DNA of 64,000 nucleotides from Lonicera japonica (Eukaryota; Streptophyta; Magnoliopsida; Dipsacales; Caprifoliaceae): NCBI GenBank assembly GCA_021464415.1, contig CM038467.1:16385411-16449410 (forward strand). Reading direction: 5' to 3'. Every line of letters starts with the position of its first letter. Within the stretch, counting starts at the first letter, position 1. The notes beneath the pieces were generated by a model. It worked only from the letters and a program-made list of their open reading frames with translations, was not told the DNA's origin and ran no database searches. Below, one piece after another: positions 47,097 to 58,915 of the stretch. Both the position numbers and the translations under genes were made by a program.

Positions 47097-50000
47097 ATGG
47101 TTTTCGGATTGATTATAACATCATCTCCACATCTCTCCTTCCGTAAGAACCGCCTCCCGTTATCTCCACGAACTATTTACTGTTCTTCGTTGCGAATATC
47201 GTCAAAGTTCGATCTGAAAACGTACTGGAAAACTCTGATAACAGAAATAGACGAGAAGCTGGACCAGGCGATTCAAATTCAGTACCCTCAACAGATGTAT
47301 GAGGCTATGCGTTACTCTGTTTTAGCTACTGGAGCTAAAAGAGCTCCTCCGGTTATGTGTGTTGCTGCCTGCGAGCTCTTCGGCGGCAACCGCCTCGCCG
47401 CCTTCCCCACCGCCTGCGCCCTTGAAATGGTTGGTTTGCCTTCTCTTCCCGTCATTTACTGATTTGGGACCTATTTTTTGCTTCATTTTCCGACTATTAA
47501 TAGGTTCGGATTTGAATAAACTCGGTCTTTTTTAAATAAATAAATTAATGAGAAAGTTTGAAGTATTCTGCAATCAAATGTTTTTAAAAAAAAGCATCTT
47601 ATACTTCCTTTGATAATAAATTAAAAATATTAAAAAAATAATTAATTTTAGAGAGAAGTTAATAAGTGAGTCCAGTAAAATAGTGAAATGCTATCTTATG
47701 ACATCTCCCATGACATGTTTGTGAATGATTTCTTGCCAAGTTAGTTTAGACATAATATAACTAATTGACATTATTTTATTATCAATGGACACCTTCCAAA
47801 AAATATATATTCAACGATTCCTTATTTTTCTTAGTAACATGTTTGTGTATATATTAATATTAATTCATATTCATATATGTAATAAGACGAGAGAGTATAA
47901 AGAATGGGTTAAATTTTTTTAGCGCTCATATTATACAAACATTAGAGAGTATCGTAGACAACGTATACAAAATTACTTTGCTATTAGGAACGAACCTAAG
48001 GTTTTTGTCGTGGGCGCAAATTAAAAATGCTGAAAAAATTTCACCGTACTAAATTTAAACTCTTATGAAGAAACAATATCCACCAGCGGCCCCTTCTATC
48101 CCTATTTGCCATGTCATACCACAATATATTAGACTATTAGAGAGCGTTTTTCTCTTTATTTAAGTTTATATTATCTCGTACCCAGTGGCGTAGTCATGAT
48201 TTTTCCGTAGGGCGGGCTAAGCTAAAAAGAAATATGCCGCTCCAAAAAAAAATTTAAGGGGTTATTTTAAAGTATTTACTAAATATTGACTTAAAAACAA
48301 TAAAAAATAAGTACTTATTTGAAGGGGGAGGATCTAAAGAGTACCATTTATTTGGTTCTTAAATGCGGACCAATCAATTTGAGCGGGTAAATGGATGAAA
48401 TTTTTGATAAAATTTGGTGAAAATGATCTCCATGATTAATAGATCACATCCACCAAATTTTATAAAAAAATTCAACTGGGAAGTGAGTTAGCTAAATATC
48501 TTAAATTTTAACGGCAAAAAAAGTGCATATATATCAATTTTTTAGTTAACCTTCTTCCCGATTGAATTTTTTGATAAAATTTGGTGGAGGTGATCTACTA
48601 ATCATACAGATCATTTTTACCAAATTTCATCAAAAAATTCATCTATTTACCCTTTCAAATTGATTGGTCCACATTTAAGGACCAAATAAATAATCCTCTT
48701 TAGATCCTTCCCCCTTATTTGAATGAAACAAATGCAAATACTAAACACTTATATAATAGCATATCATAATTAGAGATTTAAAATAAACAAAACTTGTTTT
48801 TTGCTATATCTAGTCACATGTGACACAAAAAAATACATTATATAAACTAATGAAGTTGAACCATACGATCCTTTTGTGAATCAAAATCATTTGTGAGTAA
48901 ATCCAAATCAATGTCTTCAGCAAGCATTTTCAACCCACACTTACTTCCTAAAGATTTTAATTTATTAGTTTAATAAACCTTAAAACTTTAATTTTTCAAA
49001 CAAAAACCCCTATACTATTATACATATAATTTTATTATTTTTTTTGGGACGGGCTGAAGCCCGCCCTAGCCGACTCTTGGCTCCGCCCCTGCTCGTACCT
49101 TCGTAGTGATTTGAGAATGGCTTACTTTTTCTACTGAATAATTTTCATAAAACATAAAAAATTAAAATTAAACATTTATTCATTAAACAAGCACAATTTA
49201 AAAAAAATCTTCCCCAATTACCAATTTCAATTCTAGTTTCTCATGAAAACAATTATTTTTCTAATATTTTCGACTTGGTTATGAAACTAACCTAATACCA
49301 TTAATTTTAGTATTTTAGGTGGTCTTTGGTTGGTATTTTAAAATCAAGTTTTTAAAATTTCTATTAAAAAGTCAACTTTAGGTCGCATTTATCAAAATTT
49401 ACTTTACTTTTTCTCTTATAAAATTTTTAAAATACCATAACTTTAAATTCAAAAATCAGAATTAGATAAACTAGAAATTAGGTAGAAGGGCTTATTATAC
49501 ATTGATTTTTACCAAAAATCCAATGAATAATATTTTTTTGAATGAAGGGCCTATTTTTAATTGGTAATTTGAATAAAGGGCCTATTTTTAATTGGTAATT
49601 AGTGTAAGAGGCCTATTTTGTTTTATATTTTAAATGAATGTATTTGAATAAATTTAAATATCATTTAATTAATAAAAACATGTTATGTATTACCTAAATT
49701 ACCCCTTTTTATGAAATTTTCACAAAAAATATGGACTGCAAAGTTCATATTGCAATAAAATATGAACTGCAAAGTTCATATTGCAGTGAAATATGTACTG
49801 CAATATGAACTTTGCACTAAAAATATGGACTGCAAAGTTCACATTGCAGTAAAATATGGACTGCAATATGAACTTTGCACTAAAAATATCGACTGCAAAG
49901 TTCACATTGCAGTGAAATATGGACTGCAAAGTTCATATTGCAGTGAAATATAGACTGCAAAGTTCATATTGCAGTCCATATTTTAATGCATATTGATATT

Positions 50001-53000
50001 TTTTTAGTTTATTTTAAGGGTTGGGATGTCATTTTATAATGAAAAAAAGACACACATGTCATATTATCAATAAAATAAAAAATAGGCCCTTTATTTAAAA
50101 AAAAATTATTCCTTGGCCTTAGTGTGAAAATCTTTCTCTAATAAGCCCTTTTTTTTAATTGCCCCTTAGATAAAATATATATATATATATATATTTGAAA
50201 CCTACTCACCAAAATCTATAAAATAAGATTCATTGTAACTATTTTTTAAAGTTTTTTTGTGAGTTTTTTTGAATTAATTAAAAAAAACTTTACTAAAAAT
50301 TAAATTTACTTTTTAACCTATTTTTACACTTTTCAAAATTTATTTAAAAAATATATTTTAAAATCTTAACAAGCACTTACTCTCATTGATTACTATGTGA
50401 GAATCAAGTAGTAATTTTTAATGCGATCCTTGATTCACGTTAATGAATAGCAGATGGAAAGGTATGTTTATCCAGACATTGCCTTTTTGTTCCGAAAGTA
50501 CAAGCTTGTATGCGTTATTTTTCTTTCAACTTTAATATTCAAATTTATGGGTGTGCAAACCAATTCAATATTTTAGCAGTATGTAAATTATTATAATTAT
50601 TTTTTTTTAAAAAAAGGAGTAAAAAATTATCTACGAAAATGTCCTTAAAAATGCATATTAACTTTTGAAGTATTACCAAGATCAAATAGCAACGTTAGTA
50701 AGTTTTGGTACTTATTATTGTTTTGTAACTACTCAGTCAATCTACTTAAAAAGTAATTTTTACATTTGTTTTTAAATGAAAGAAATCGGTGTTACTCTTA
50801 CCAACCTAATTATTTTCAAGATATCTTTTTCTTTGATTAATCTTCGGATTATATTTGGTTTTTTTGTTAAAAGAAAGAAATAGGAGTTGCTCTTACCAAC
50901 CTAATTATTTTTGATATATCTTGTTTTTCTTTTGTGCAAAAACTACACAATTAGAATGGGGGAAATTAATGTTTTGCTTTCAACTGAAGAAACTCGAACT
51001 TAGTACCAATGAGTTCCGGTATAATCTTTTTATTACTGGTACATGCAATCCATTCGTTTAGGGGTAACGTGATCCGTAATTGCAAAAATTATTTGGTCAA
51101 TTAAACAGAGGATTCGTTATAGAAATATAGTTAGGGTGTGTTTGGCAACCCCAATTCCATACTATAGAATTGGAATTGGGGGATGGTTTTAGAATTCTAT
51201 TGTTTGGATAGGTTAAAAGGCTATAGTTTTGGAATTCTACTAGAATTCCAAAACCACAAATTCTAAAGGATTGAATTCCATAAAAATAGTAGAGTTTTCT
51301 AATTCCAAATTCTATTGAATTCTAAAAAAAAATAAAAAAAATCACCATCACCACTCATATCACCCCCCCACCCCATACACCTCCCACCTCACCCCAACCT
51401 AGCCCCAGCCCCCCCCCCCCCCCAAAGCCATCCTCATCCTTCACAGTTCACGCCCTCTGTTTCACAAACCAAAAAAAAAAAAAAATGCAGCTAGACACAT
51501 ACATACATACATACATATATATATATAAATTACATATGTACACTTACAACTCTCACCTCACTTATTTCTTCTTTCTCATTATAAAAGACTTTTACATGTA
51601 CACGTGTATATATATATTACATAAATGTATTTATACATTAAATATATTGTATATGTATATACACAATGTATATATATACAAAGTATATATATTAAATGAA
51701 CTTTTGCTATCATCTCCTTATTGTCTAATTTGGAATTTCAAATGAATTCTATAATTTAGCCAAATAAATAAATTTTGAATTATATTAGAATTTCAAATGA
51801 AAACTACGTGCAATCCAAACAATGGTATTAAAATTCAATGGTATTGCAATTCTTGGAATTGTAATACTATAGAATTACAATTCTAATAGAATTCTAAAAC
51901 TACATATCCAAACACACCCTTAGTGTAATTATCGAAACTATAAGGAAATTATGTTGAGCTTTAGATAGTGAAGTGTAATTTTCCACACTAATAAGGACTT
52001 CATGAACTGGTCAACCAGCCCATATGTATGAGGGCTAAAAGAGAAGAGAAAGGAAATTGGAGTCTATGAGTTGATACCGACGGGCAACTGCGAAATTCAC
52101 GTTTTAACCATTTCATGGTTCTATCAGCTGGTCAATGGTATTTGTTTTTTTAAGAGTAACGCTGGAAACCTAACGTGGACCAAAAAATTTGCTCACGAAT
52201 GTATTAGTTTCTTACTGGTTTCATAAAAAATAAAATAATTATTGAGTTGTATACTCCGCATCTAGTATAAATAATAGAGTTGATATTGATGAGCCACCGA
52301 ATTGCAGAAACACCAATAATTTTGATGAATGGCAAGTTGTGGTTGTTTGGTTCTTATCCAATTTTTGTTTCCATATTTGTTACTGAATAGGTCCATGCCG
52401 CTTCACTGATACACGACGACTTACCATGCATGGACGACAACCCATCTCGTCGTGGTGAGCCCTCTAACCACACCATATTCGGCATTGACATGGCAATCCT
52501 AGCCGGAGACGCCTTATTCCCACTCGGATTCAGCCACATTGTATCCCAAACACCCCCTGACCTGGTCCCTGTGCCTCGCCTTCTCCGTGTTGTCACCGAG
52601 ATCGCCCAAGCTGTGGGGTCTACTGGCATGGCGGCTGGCCAGCTCCTTGACCTTGACGACTGGCCCACCTCCGTAGAATTGGTCCAAGAAAAGAAGTACG
52701 GCCAGATGGGCGAATGCTCTGCTGTGTGTGGAGGTCTATTAGCCGGCGCTGCGGATGAGGAGATCCAACGGCTGAGGAGGTACGGGAGAGCGGTTGGGGT
52801 TTTGTATCAGGTGGTTGATGATTTGTTTGAAGAGAAAATGAAAGGGAAAGATGGTGATGGGAAGAGAGGGAAGGGGAAGAGTTATGCGGGAGTGTATGGG
52901 GTGGAGAAGGCTATGGAAGTGGCCAAGGAACTTGGAGTCAAGGCTAAGAGAGAGTTGGATGGTTTTGAAAAGTATGGGGAGAAGGTGGAGCCTTTGTACA

Positions 53001-53062
53001 GTTTTGTAGATTATGCTTCTGATAGAGGTTTTAGTGTGGGTGATCATGATGATCAAGATTGA
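47097..53062 (+). CDS. GGR: Plastid GGPP synthase small subunit-like protein (GGR/SSU class)
   Basis: Regulatory partner of plastid geranylgeranyl diphosphate synthase, which in the heterodimer shifts output toward GPP or channels GGPP to chlorophyll and other isoprenoids. Two exons, 47097-47429 and 52391-53062, join in phase 0 at ALEM/VHAASLIHDD and give 334 residues. An N-terminal stretch rich in Ser and Arg is a likely transit peptide. Both CxxxC motifs diagnostic of small subunits are present, CVAAC (88-92) and CSAVC (220-224). The first Asp-rich motif DDLPCMDD (120-127) is kept. The second (D254-D255, DDLFE) is degenerate, arguing for weak or no synthase activity alone. It resembles Arabidopsis GGR (At4g38460), which also lies near MINIYO there. 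The intron is 4961 bp and packed with transposons. Type I or II small subunit is not settled by eye. Confidence 0.93.
48183..49091. mobile_element. hAT-like element in the GGR intron (909 bp with insert)
   Basis: Ends CAGTGGCGTAGTCATGA and, reversed, CAGGGGCGGAGCCAAGA, flanked by a perfect 8-bp duplication CTCGTACC (48175-48182 and 49092-49099). GGGCGGGCT/AGCCCGCCC motifs lie inside both ends. It hosts the nested Mutator-like MITE 48324-48714. Confidence 0.92.
48324..48714. mobile_element. Mutator-like MITE nested in the hAT element
   Basis: 391 bp, almost wholly inverted repeat: left GGGGGAGGATCTAAAGAG, right reversed GGGGGAAGGATCTAAAGAG, with pairing continuing for about 140 bases per arm. 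A perfect 9-bp duplication TTATTTGAA flanks it (48315-48323 and 48715-48723). Part of the interior resembles the tandem repeats at 57792-58490. Confidence 0.92.
49471..50165. mobile_element. Mutator-like MITE, copy 1 (GGR intron)
   Basis: 695 bp from CTAGAAATTAGGTAGAAGGG to TTAATTGCCCC. The ends share inverted AAGGGCTTATTA, and a perfect 9-bp duplication TTAGATAAA flanks it (49462-49470 and 50166-50174). The centre (about 49728-49985) is an array of alternating TGCAAAGTTCATATTGCA and its exact reverse complement. Nearly identical to copy 2 at 55970 but one 63-bp unit shorter. Confidence 0.92.
50776..50940. repeat. Diverged tandem duplication in the GGR intron
   Basis: Two copies of a segment with CTCTTACCAACCTAATTATTTT, at about 50776-50840 and 50871-50940, differ by a few bases. 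Confidence 0.6.
51134..51919. mobile_element. PIF/Harbinger-like MITE in the GGR intron (786 bp)
   Basis: The inverted ends GGGTGTGTTTGG...CCAAACACACCC are flanked by TTA (51131-51133 and 51920-51922). Sub-terminal AATTCCA/TGGAATT motifs repeat many times. The interior has a C-run (about 51409-51423), an ACAT microsatellite (about 51497-51516) and TA-rich DNA. Confidence 0.88.
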
Positions 53063-53938
53063 TTGATGTATAATGAATTAATGGTCATGATTTTCTCTCT
53101 CGGCTTGTGTATTTTGATTTCTTAGTAAAGCTCTTATGCATTTCCATTAGGTTGTTGTACTATATGAAAATAATTTACAATTAATTTTTGTTATATAAAT
53201 ACGTGACGAAACGAAAATTTACAAAAGTAAAAACTAATACCATCAGTCCATCCCAAATGGGCGGCAAGATTATTTATTTTGTTTTTTTTCCAAATTTTTA
53301 CATTACCAAATGGGCAAATTAGATTTTTTTTTTCCTTCCTCATTCATCCAACGAGTTGGTGCTAGTGTAGAGATACTATAGGATATATATTTACGTAGTA
53401 GATGTAGTGTTAGTGTAAATATATACTTAGATATCATTATCAACGGCCTTAAGGCCCTTAGAACATTTCTAATAGTATAATAAAAATAATCAATTTTATT
53501 TAAATGATGCATCTTAATGGTATAATTAAATCATAACAATAAATTAACTAATAATCAAATTAAGTTTCCAATAATCAGAATTAAAAACATTTTACGAATA
53601 ATCAAAAGCCTAGTAATTCTATTGGTCAAAAGAAAGAATAAAGATACTCATTTTAGATTTGGATAACCTAATTCACTCCCACTTTTTGTAAAAATAATAA
53701 TAATTCCTAGCTAATCAAAATAGCATGACCCACATTTTTATTTATCGAGAAAAAAATAATCATTGTGGAGTGTAGTATTGTTAACTCTAACAACTTGTTA
53801 AAGATACATACATATATATAGATATATATATTAGAGTTTTAGAAATAGCTTCCTTCTTTTAACTAAAGAATGGTTTTTTTCTTTTCTTTTCTTTTTTTGT
53901 GGGTGTAAATAATTGAATTTTTTAATGAAATTTAATAT
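53063..53938. other. GGR 3' flank, AT-rich
   Basis: 3' UTR followed by AT-rich intergenic DNA. No gene recognised. Confidence 0.4.
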
Positions 53939-55902
53939 AGAAAATAATAATAAAGGACATTACATAAATAGTGGTTATAATAAAGGACATCCATTTAAAA
54001 TTATTAGTTTAAAGGACAACTTTTTAATGAAGGACAAAATATTTATTATTTTATTATTTCAATTAATTAAGTTAAATTCCAATATTACCCTTCTTAAAGA
54101 TAAATACAAGAAAATAAATATAATTAAATTTAGAATTAAATCAATGAAAATAAATTCAAACCAATTCAAACATATATCGCAAAAAAATTCAAATAAGACA
54201 ATAACATAATTATTATTCAAAAAAAAAAGTCAAAGGAATAAAATGTCTCAAACTAACCAGACATGCTATGAGGCTGAAGCTGCAAATATGTCCGAGACAT
54301 AAATCTCCAATAATAACAAACATACTTATTAAGTTAAATTCTTTTTATTTATTTTCTGGCAAACATATTAAACTTTGTGTTTTCAATTTTTTGTCAAACA
54401 TATTAAGTTATATCTTACCAATTTTTTGCTAGACATACTAAGTTATATTTTTTTCATTTTTTTTGCAGACATATTAAATTATATTTTTTCAACAACACAG
54501 TTTGATGTCTGTTAGAGAACATATGGCTCTTAGACCATCTTTTTAAAAATAAAATAAAAATACTAATTTTAATTAGTCAAAATTGAATGCACTAGATTCT
54601 TATCATTAGTTGGTAGTTCAAGTATCTTTGTAGTTTGCATAACTGACAATATGCATGATACTTTGTGATGCATTGGACTCTTATTTAAGATCGTATGCGT
54701 ATTGTTGGCAATTGAAATGATTTGCCCATTCCAAAGTGTGGATATAATATTACTTTTTTTTTTTAATTTAAACAAAAAAAAAGTGTGCTTAATAGGCAAA
54801 TTGTCAGGTTGGGTTTCATTTATATCTGGATTTCTTAGTGGTTCTTTTTTTAAAATCTATTTCTATCAGACTGCCCTTTTTATGAGCCTGTGTGTGTTAG
54901 GCCTTATAACCATTCATTAATAGCATTATGGGATGTTCCTAAATACATTATAACACGAAAAGTAATTGGTTGTACAAAATATAAGCCCGTTTATTTAATT
55001 ATGTACCTTCACCATTTCTACCTTTTAGTTAAAGTTGTCTTAAATATTCTCAGATCTACGGCATTGTGCTGAGTCTAACAATTAAACTGTCCCATTGAAT
55101 CCCGATCTTAGTCATCATCTTCCCAATAATTGTGTTTAAGTTTATCACCACCGTAAGACAGGCAATGCAAGGCTATTATGTTATTTTTTATGGCATTGAC
55201 CCATTTGATGATTGGTTCCTTAATCATCACTAGTAATGATATTCATCTCTCGAGGTCGAGTTGTTATTTATTTAGAAATTTTTATTATGATATTATGTTA
55301 TACGCTTGCCATGGTTGTCAAAAGCAACATTTGATAAAATAGTGGGCCTTTCTTTAGCAAAGGTTGATCTTATTCATCATGTTTACAACGACTTATAAAA
55401 CTTTATGACTTCAACATATTTTTTTTTCAATACATTATGTCACGAAGAAGATCCATTCATGTAATTTAGTTTCTCGCAATACACTTGTCTTACATTCCCA
55501 TGTGTGTTTTCTTCCTTTTTTGTTCTTATACTGTAAATTTATATAGGTATTTTACATTTTTTTCACGTGTCACGATATTTTTGATCATTTTGCTTATTCA
55601 TCCTTTTTTCAATCGTTTATTCATCCTTTTTTAGTATGTCTGAATATGTTTTTGCTCTTGCTATGTAACATTTTAATATGTCAGACATATTAAGTTACAT
55701 TTTTTCAATTTTTTGTTGGACATATTAAAATTTTTCAATTTTTCTAGCAGACATAATATAAAATATAAATTTTCTATATGTCTTTGACTTGGTCATCTTT
55801 CAATATAATTTTTTTTTCTTTAATAACCTTACAATCTTATTGAAGTATGATAGGTTGAATTTTCTAATAAAAAAACATGTTCCAAATTATATTTGGGTCG
55901 AG

Positions 55903-55969
<67 letters not shown>
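55903..55969. repeat. (AAT)n microsatellite, split by a transposon
   Basis: About 66 bases of AAT units end at the left edge of the MITE 55970-56727. Another AAT run (56728-56752) resumes at its right edge. The isoleucine-run open frame here is an artefact. Confidence 0.9.
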
Positions 55970-55970
<1 letters not shown>

Positions 55971-56727
55971 TAGAAATTAGGTAGAAGGGCTTATTATACA
56001 TTGATTTTTACCAAAAATCCAATGAATAATATTTTTTTGAATGAAGGGCCTATTTTTAATTGGTAATTTGAATGAAGGGCCTATTTTTAATTGGTAATTA
56101 GTGTAAGAGGCCTATTTTGTTTTATATTTTAAATGAATGTATTTGAATAAATTTAAATATCATTTAATTAATAAAAACATGTTATGTATTACCTAAATTA
56201 CCCCTTTTTATGAAATTTTCACAAAAAATATGGACTGCAAAGTTCATATTGCAATAAAATATGAACTGCAAAGTTCATATTGCAGTGAAATATGTACTGC
56301 AATATGAACTTTGCACTAAAAATATGGACTGCAAAGTTCACATTGCAGTAAAATATGGACTGCAATATGAACTTTGCACTAAAAATATGGACTGCAAAGT
56401 TCACATTGCAGTAAAATATGGACTGCAATATGAACTTTGCACTAAAAATATGGACTGCAAAGTTCACATTGCAGTGAAATATGGACTGCAAAGTTCATAT
56501 TGCAGTGAAATATAGACTGCAAAGTTCATATTGCAGTCCATATTTTAATGCATATTGATATTTTTTTAGTTTATTTTAAGGGTTGGGATGTCATTTTATA
56601 ATGAAAAAAAAAGACACATGTCATATTATCAATAAAATAAAAAATAGGCCCTTTATTTAAAAAAAAATTATTCCTTGGCCTTAGTGTGAAAATCTTTCTC
56701 TAAAAAGCCCTTTTTTTTAATTGCCCC
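55970..56727. mobile_element. Mutator-like MITE, copy 2
   Basis: 758 bp, same ends and nearly the same sequence as 49471-50165, flanked by TAATAATAA on both sides (55961-55969 and 56728-56736), 9 bp within the microsatellite. It has one extra 63-bp unit in the central mirrored array (about 56227-56545). Confidence 0.9.
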
Positions 56728-57791
56728 TAATAATAATAATAATAATAATAATTTATTTGAAAAGATTAAAAAAAATAGTTAATAATTCTTAATTTTAAAA
56801 TTGTCAATCTTGTTTCAACCAAAGCCAAAATGGGCCTTCGGCCCAGCATAATCACAAGACCACTCATGTCTCCAATTTAATGAAGTCTTAGGGAAACTAA
56901 GCAAAGAAATATAAAAGAAGAGGACAGCCGCAGGAAGCTAAGATCATGAGCAGGTTTTGATATATTTTTCTCTTCTTTCTCGATAATTGTGTGAAGCCCT
57001 TTAATTTTTTCATTTTTCTTCCTCTGATTTTGATTTAATCTTTTGTTTTTATTCTTTAGCAATCTTTCAAGCACTTAATACTTTAATACTTTTAGAGAGA
57101 GACCTTTATATTTGCTTATATTAAGATATATATATATAGCAATTAAATAGTAGTATTCTTAATCTATTTTTAGAGTAAATATTTGGATGATATTAATTTC
57201 AGATCTTTTTCATCTTTGATTATTTTCTCCCGTTCAAGTAAATAATATGTTTATTTAATTATGCATTCACTTACATTAATGTTCTTTATTCATGTTTCCT
57301 CCGTAGGGTGAATTAGATCCCGTGGACGAGATTTATCAAATTAATATGTTTGATTAACATTTCTTCAAACATATTTATAGCTTTCGTGTCATAGTATGTC
57401 TGGTTAGTTTTAGACATTTTCTTCATTTGACTTTTTTTTATTAATTATTGCATTTATCTTCTTATTTGTTTTTTCTTGTGATAATTATTTGAATTGGTTT
57501 GAATTTATTTTCATTGATTTAATTTCAAATTTAATTATATATTTATTTTCTTATATTTATCTTTAAGAAGGATAGTATTGTAATTCAACTTAATTAACTG
57601 AAATAATAAAGTAATTAATATTTTGTCCTTAATTAAAAAGTTGTCCTCTAAACTAATTAATTAAAATCAGTGTCCTTTAATAAAAAGAGAGTGTGACATT
57701 TGTCCTTTAAAAAAAAGCCCAATTTAATATGCATGATCTTTATTGTGATTAAATAAATTTTACCAAATTTAAAAAACAAATCAACCGAAAA

Positions 57792-58490
57792 GTGCGTGAT
57801 CTAAAAATCTTAAATTTCAACAACCAGAAATGCACACACATATATGAATTTTTAATTTACCCACTTTTTGATATAATTGTTGGATGAATTTTTTTTGAGT
57901 TGATCCGTTCATCATGCAAATCATTTTTACTAAATTTTATTAAAAAAATCAACTATTTACCCCTTCAGGGGAAATTTGTTTTATAGTTAAAAGAAATATG
58001 TCATTTATGGAACTTAACTGCATATATATATATATGATCATCAACTTTTGAGTATTCCATTGGATTTGCTCTTAACAAACATTTTTTTTTTGTGCATGAT
58101 TTAAAAATCTTAAATTTCAACGATCAGAAATGCACACACATATATGATTATCAACTTTTGAGTATTCCATTGAATGTGCTCTTAGCAAACATTTTTTTTT
58201 TGGTGCGTGATCTAAAAATCTTAAATTTCAACGACCAGATATACACATATATAAATCTTTAGTTTACCCACTTCTTGATAGAATTTTTGGATGAAATTTT
58301 TTTGAGTTGACCCATTCATCATGCAAATCATTTTTACAAAATATTATTAAAAAAAATCAACTATTTACCCCTTCAAGATAAATCTGTTTTATAGTTAAAA
58401 GAAACTTGACATTTATGAAATTTAACTATATATATATATGATTATCAACTTTTGTGTATTCCATTGAATGTGATCTTAGCAAAAAAAATA
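57792..58490. repeat. Three tandem repeats, about 300-bp unit, middle one deleted
   Basis: Copies start at 57792, 58092 and 58203 with GTGCRTGATYTAAAAATCTT. Copies 1 and 3 are about 300 and 290 bp. Copy 2 is about 111 bp, with an internal deletion that keeps both ends. All end with a CTCTTARCAAACATTTTTTT-like run. Confidence 0.9.
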
Positions 58491-58915
58491 TATATATAAT
58501 TTTTTTTAAAGGTGTTCTGAATCAATTTTTGAACTCCGAATTACTTTTTTCTCTAATTCGGTAAAAAATATGCCATTTATGCCAAATAAAAAAAAAATAC
58601 TCTATGAGACATTACTCACGATTTAATGTAGAAATGAAACTTTGTTTTACAAGACATTAAATTCGTACATTGGGCTTGCAAGCCCAGTATCTTTTTGTGT
58701 CGCGCAAATTTATCCTTAAATTTCACACACATCTCAGCACCATTTGCGGTCCTGACCCCAGTAACCGGTTTACCATCGTCCATTTGATGTCTAATTTCTT
58801 TTTCCTAGGTCAGAGACACATACCAAATCATATCATCCGGCGAAATCCATTTCTATTTCTATTTCTCCTAGAGCAGAGTGGATATAATTTAGATAGATAA
58901 GATAAGAGAGAGAAA
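58491..58915. other. Upstream region of the SKIP17-like gene
   Basis: Presumed promoter and 5' UTR. No clear element recognised. Confidence 0.4.

Larger units (their letters stand above)
53940..57720. mobile_element. Inverted-repeat DNA transposon, probably Mutator-like, decayed
   Basis: About 350 bp at 53940-54290 recur in inverted orientation at about 57372-57720. Shared blocks, in left orientation, include AAAGGACAACTTTTTAAT, AAAATAAATTCAAACCAATT, TTCTTAAAGATAAATA and ACTAACCAGACAT. Long terminal repeats of this size suggest a MULE, but I could not fix exact ends or a target duplication. The interior has repeated CAGACATATTAA motifs (54350-54490 and 55680-55760) and no transposase frame. 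The Mutator-like MITE 55970-56727 is inserted in it. Confidence 0.7.

Noticed and set aside
49762..49953. Repetitive open frame with CKVHIAVKY-type repeats (and its minus-strand partner)
   Set aside because: It arises from the 63-bp mirrored array of a MITE. Frames on both strands are kept because the unit length is a multiple of three; there is no sign of a real protein.
55789..55980. Open frame with a long isoleucine run
   Set aside because: Pure translation of the (AAT)n microsatellite.
56219..56515. Longer version of the same repeat frames
   Set aside because: Same array in the second copy of the element.
57792..58490. CRISPR-like array
   Set aside because: Units are long tandem duplications in a plant nuclear context, with no short repeats and unique spacers.
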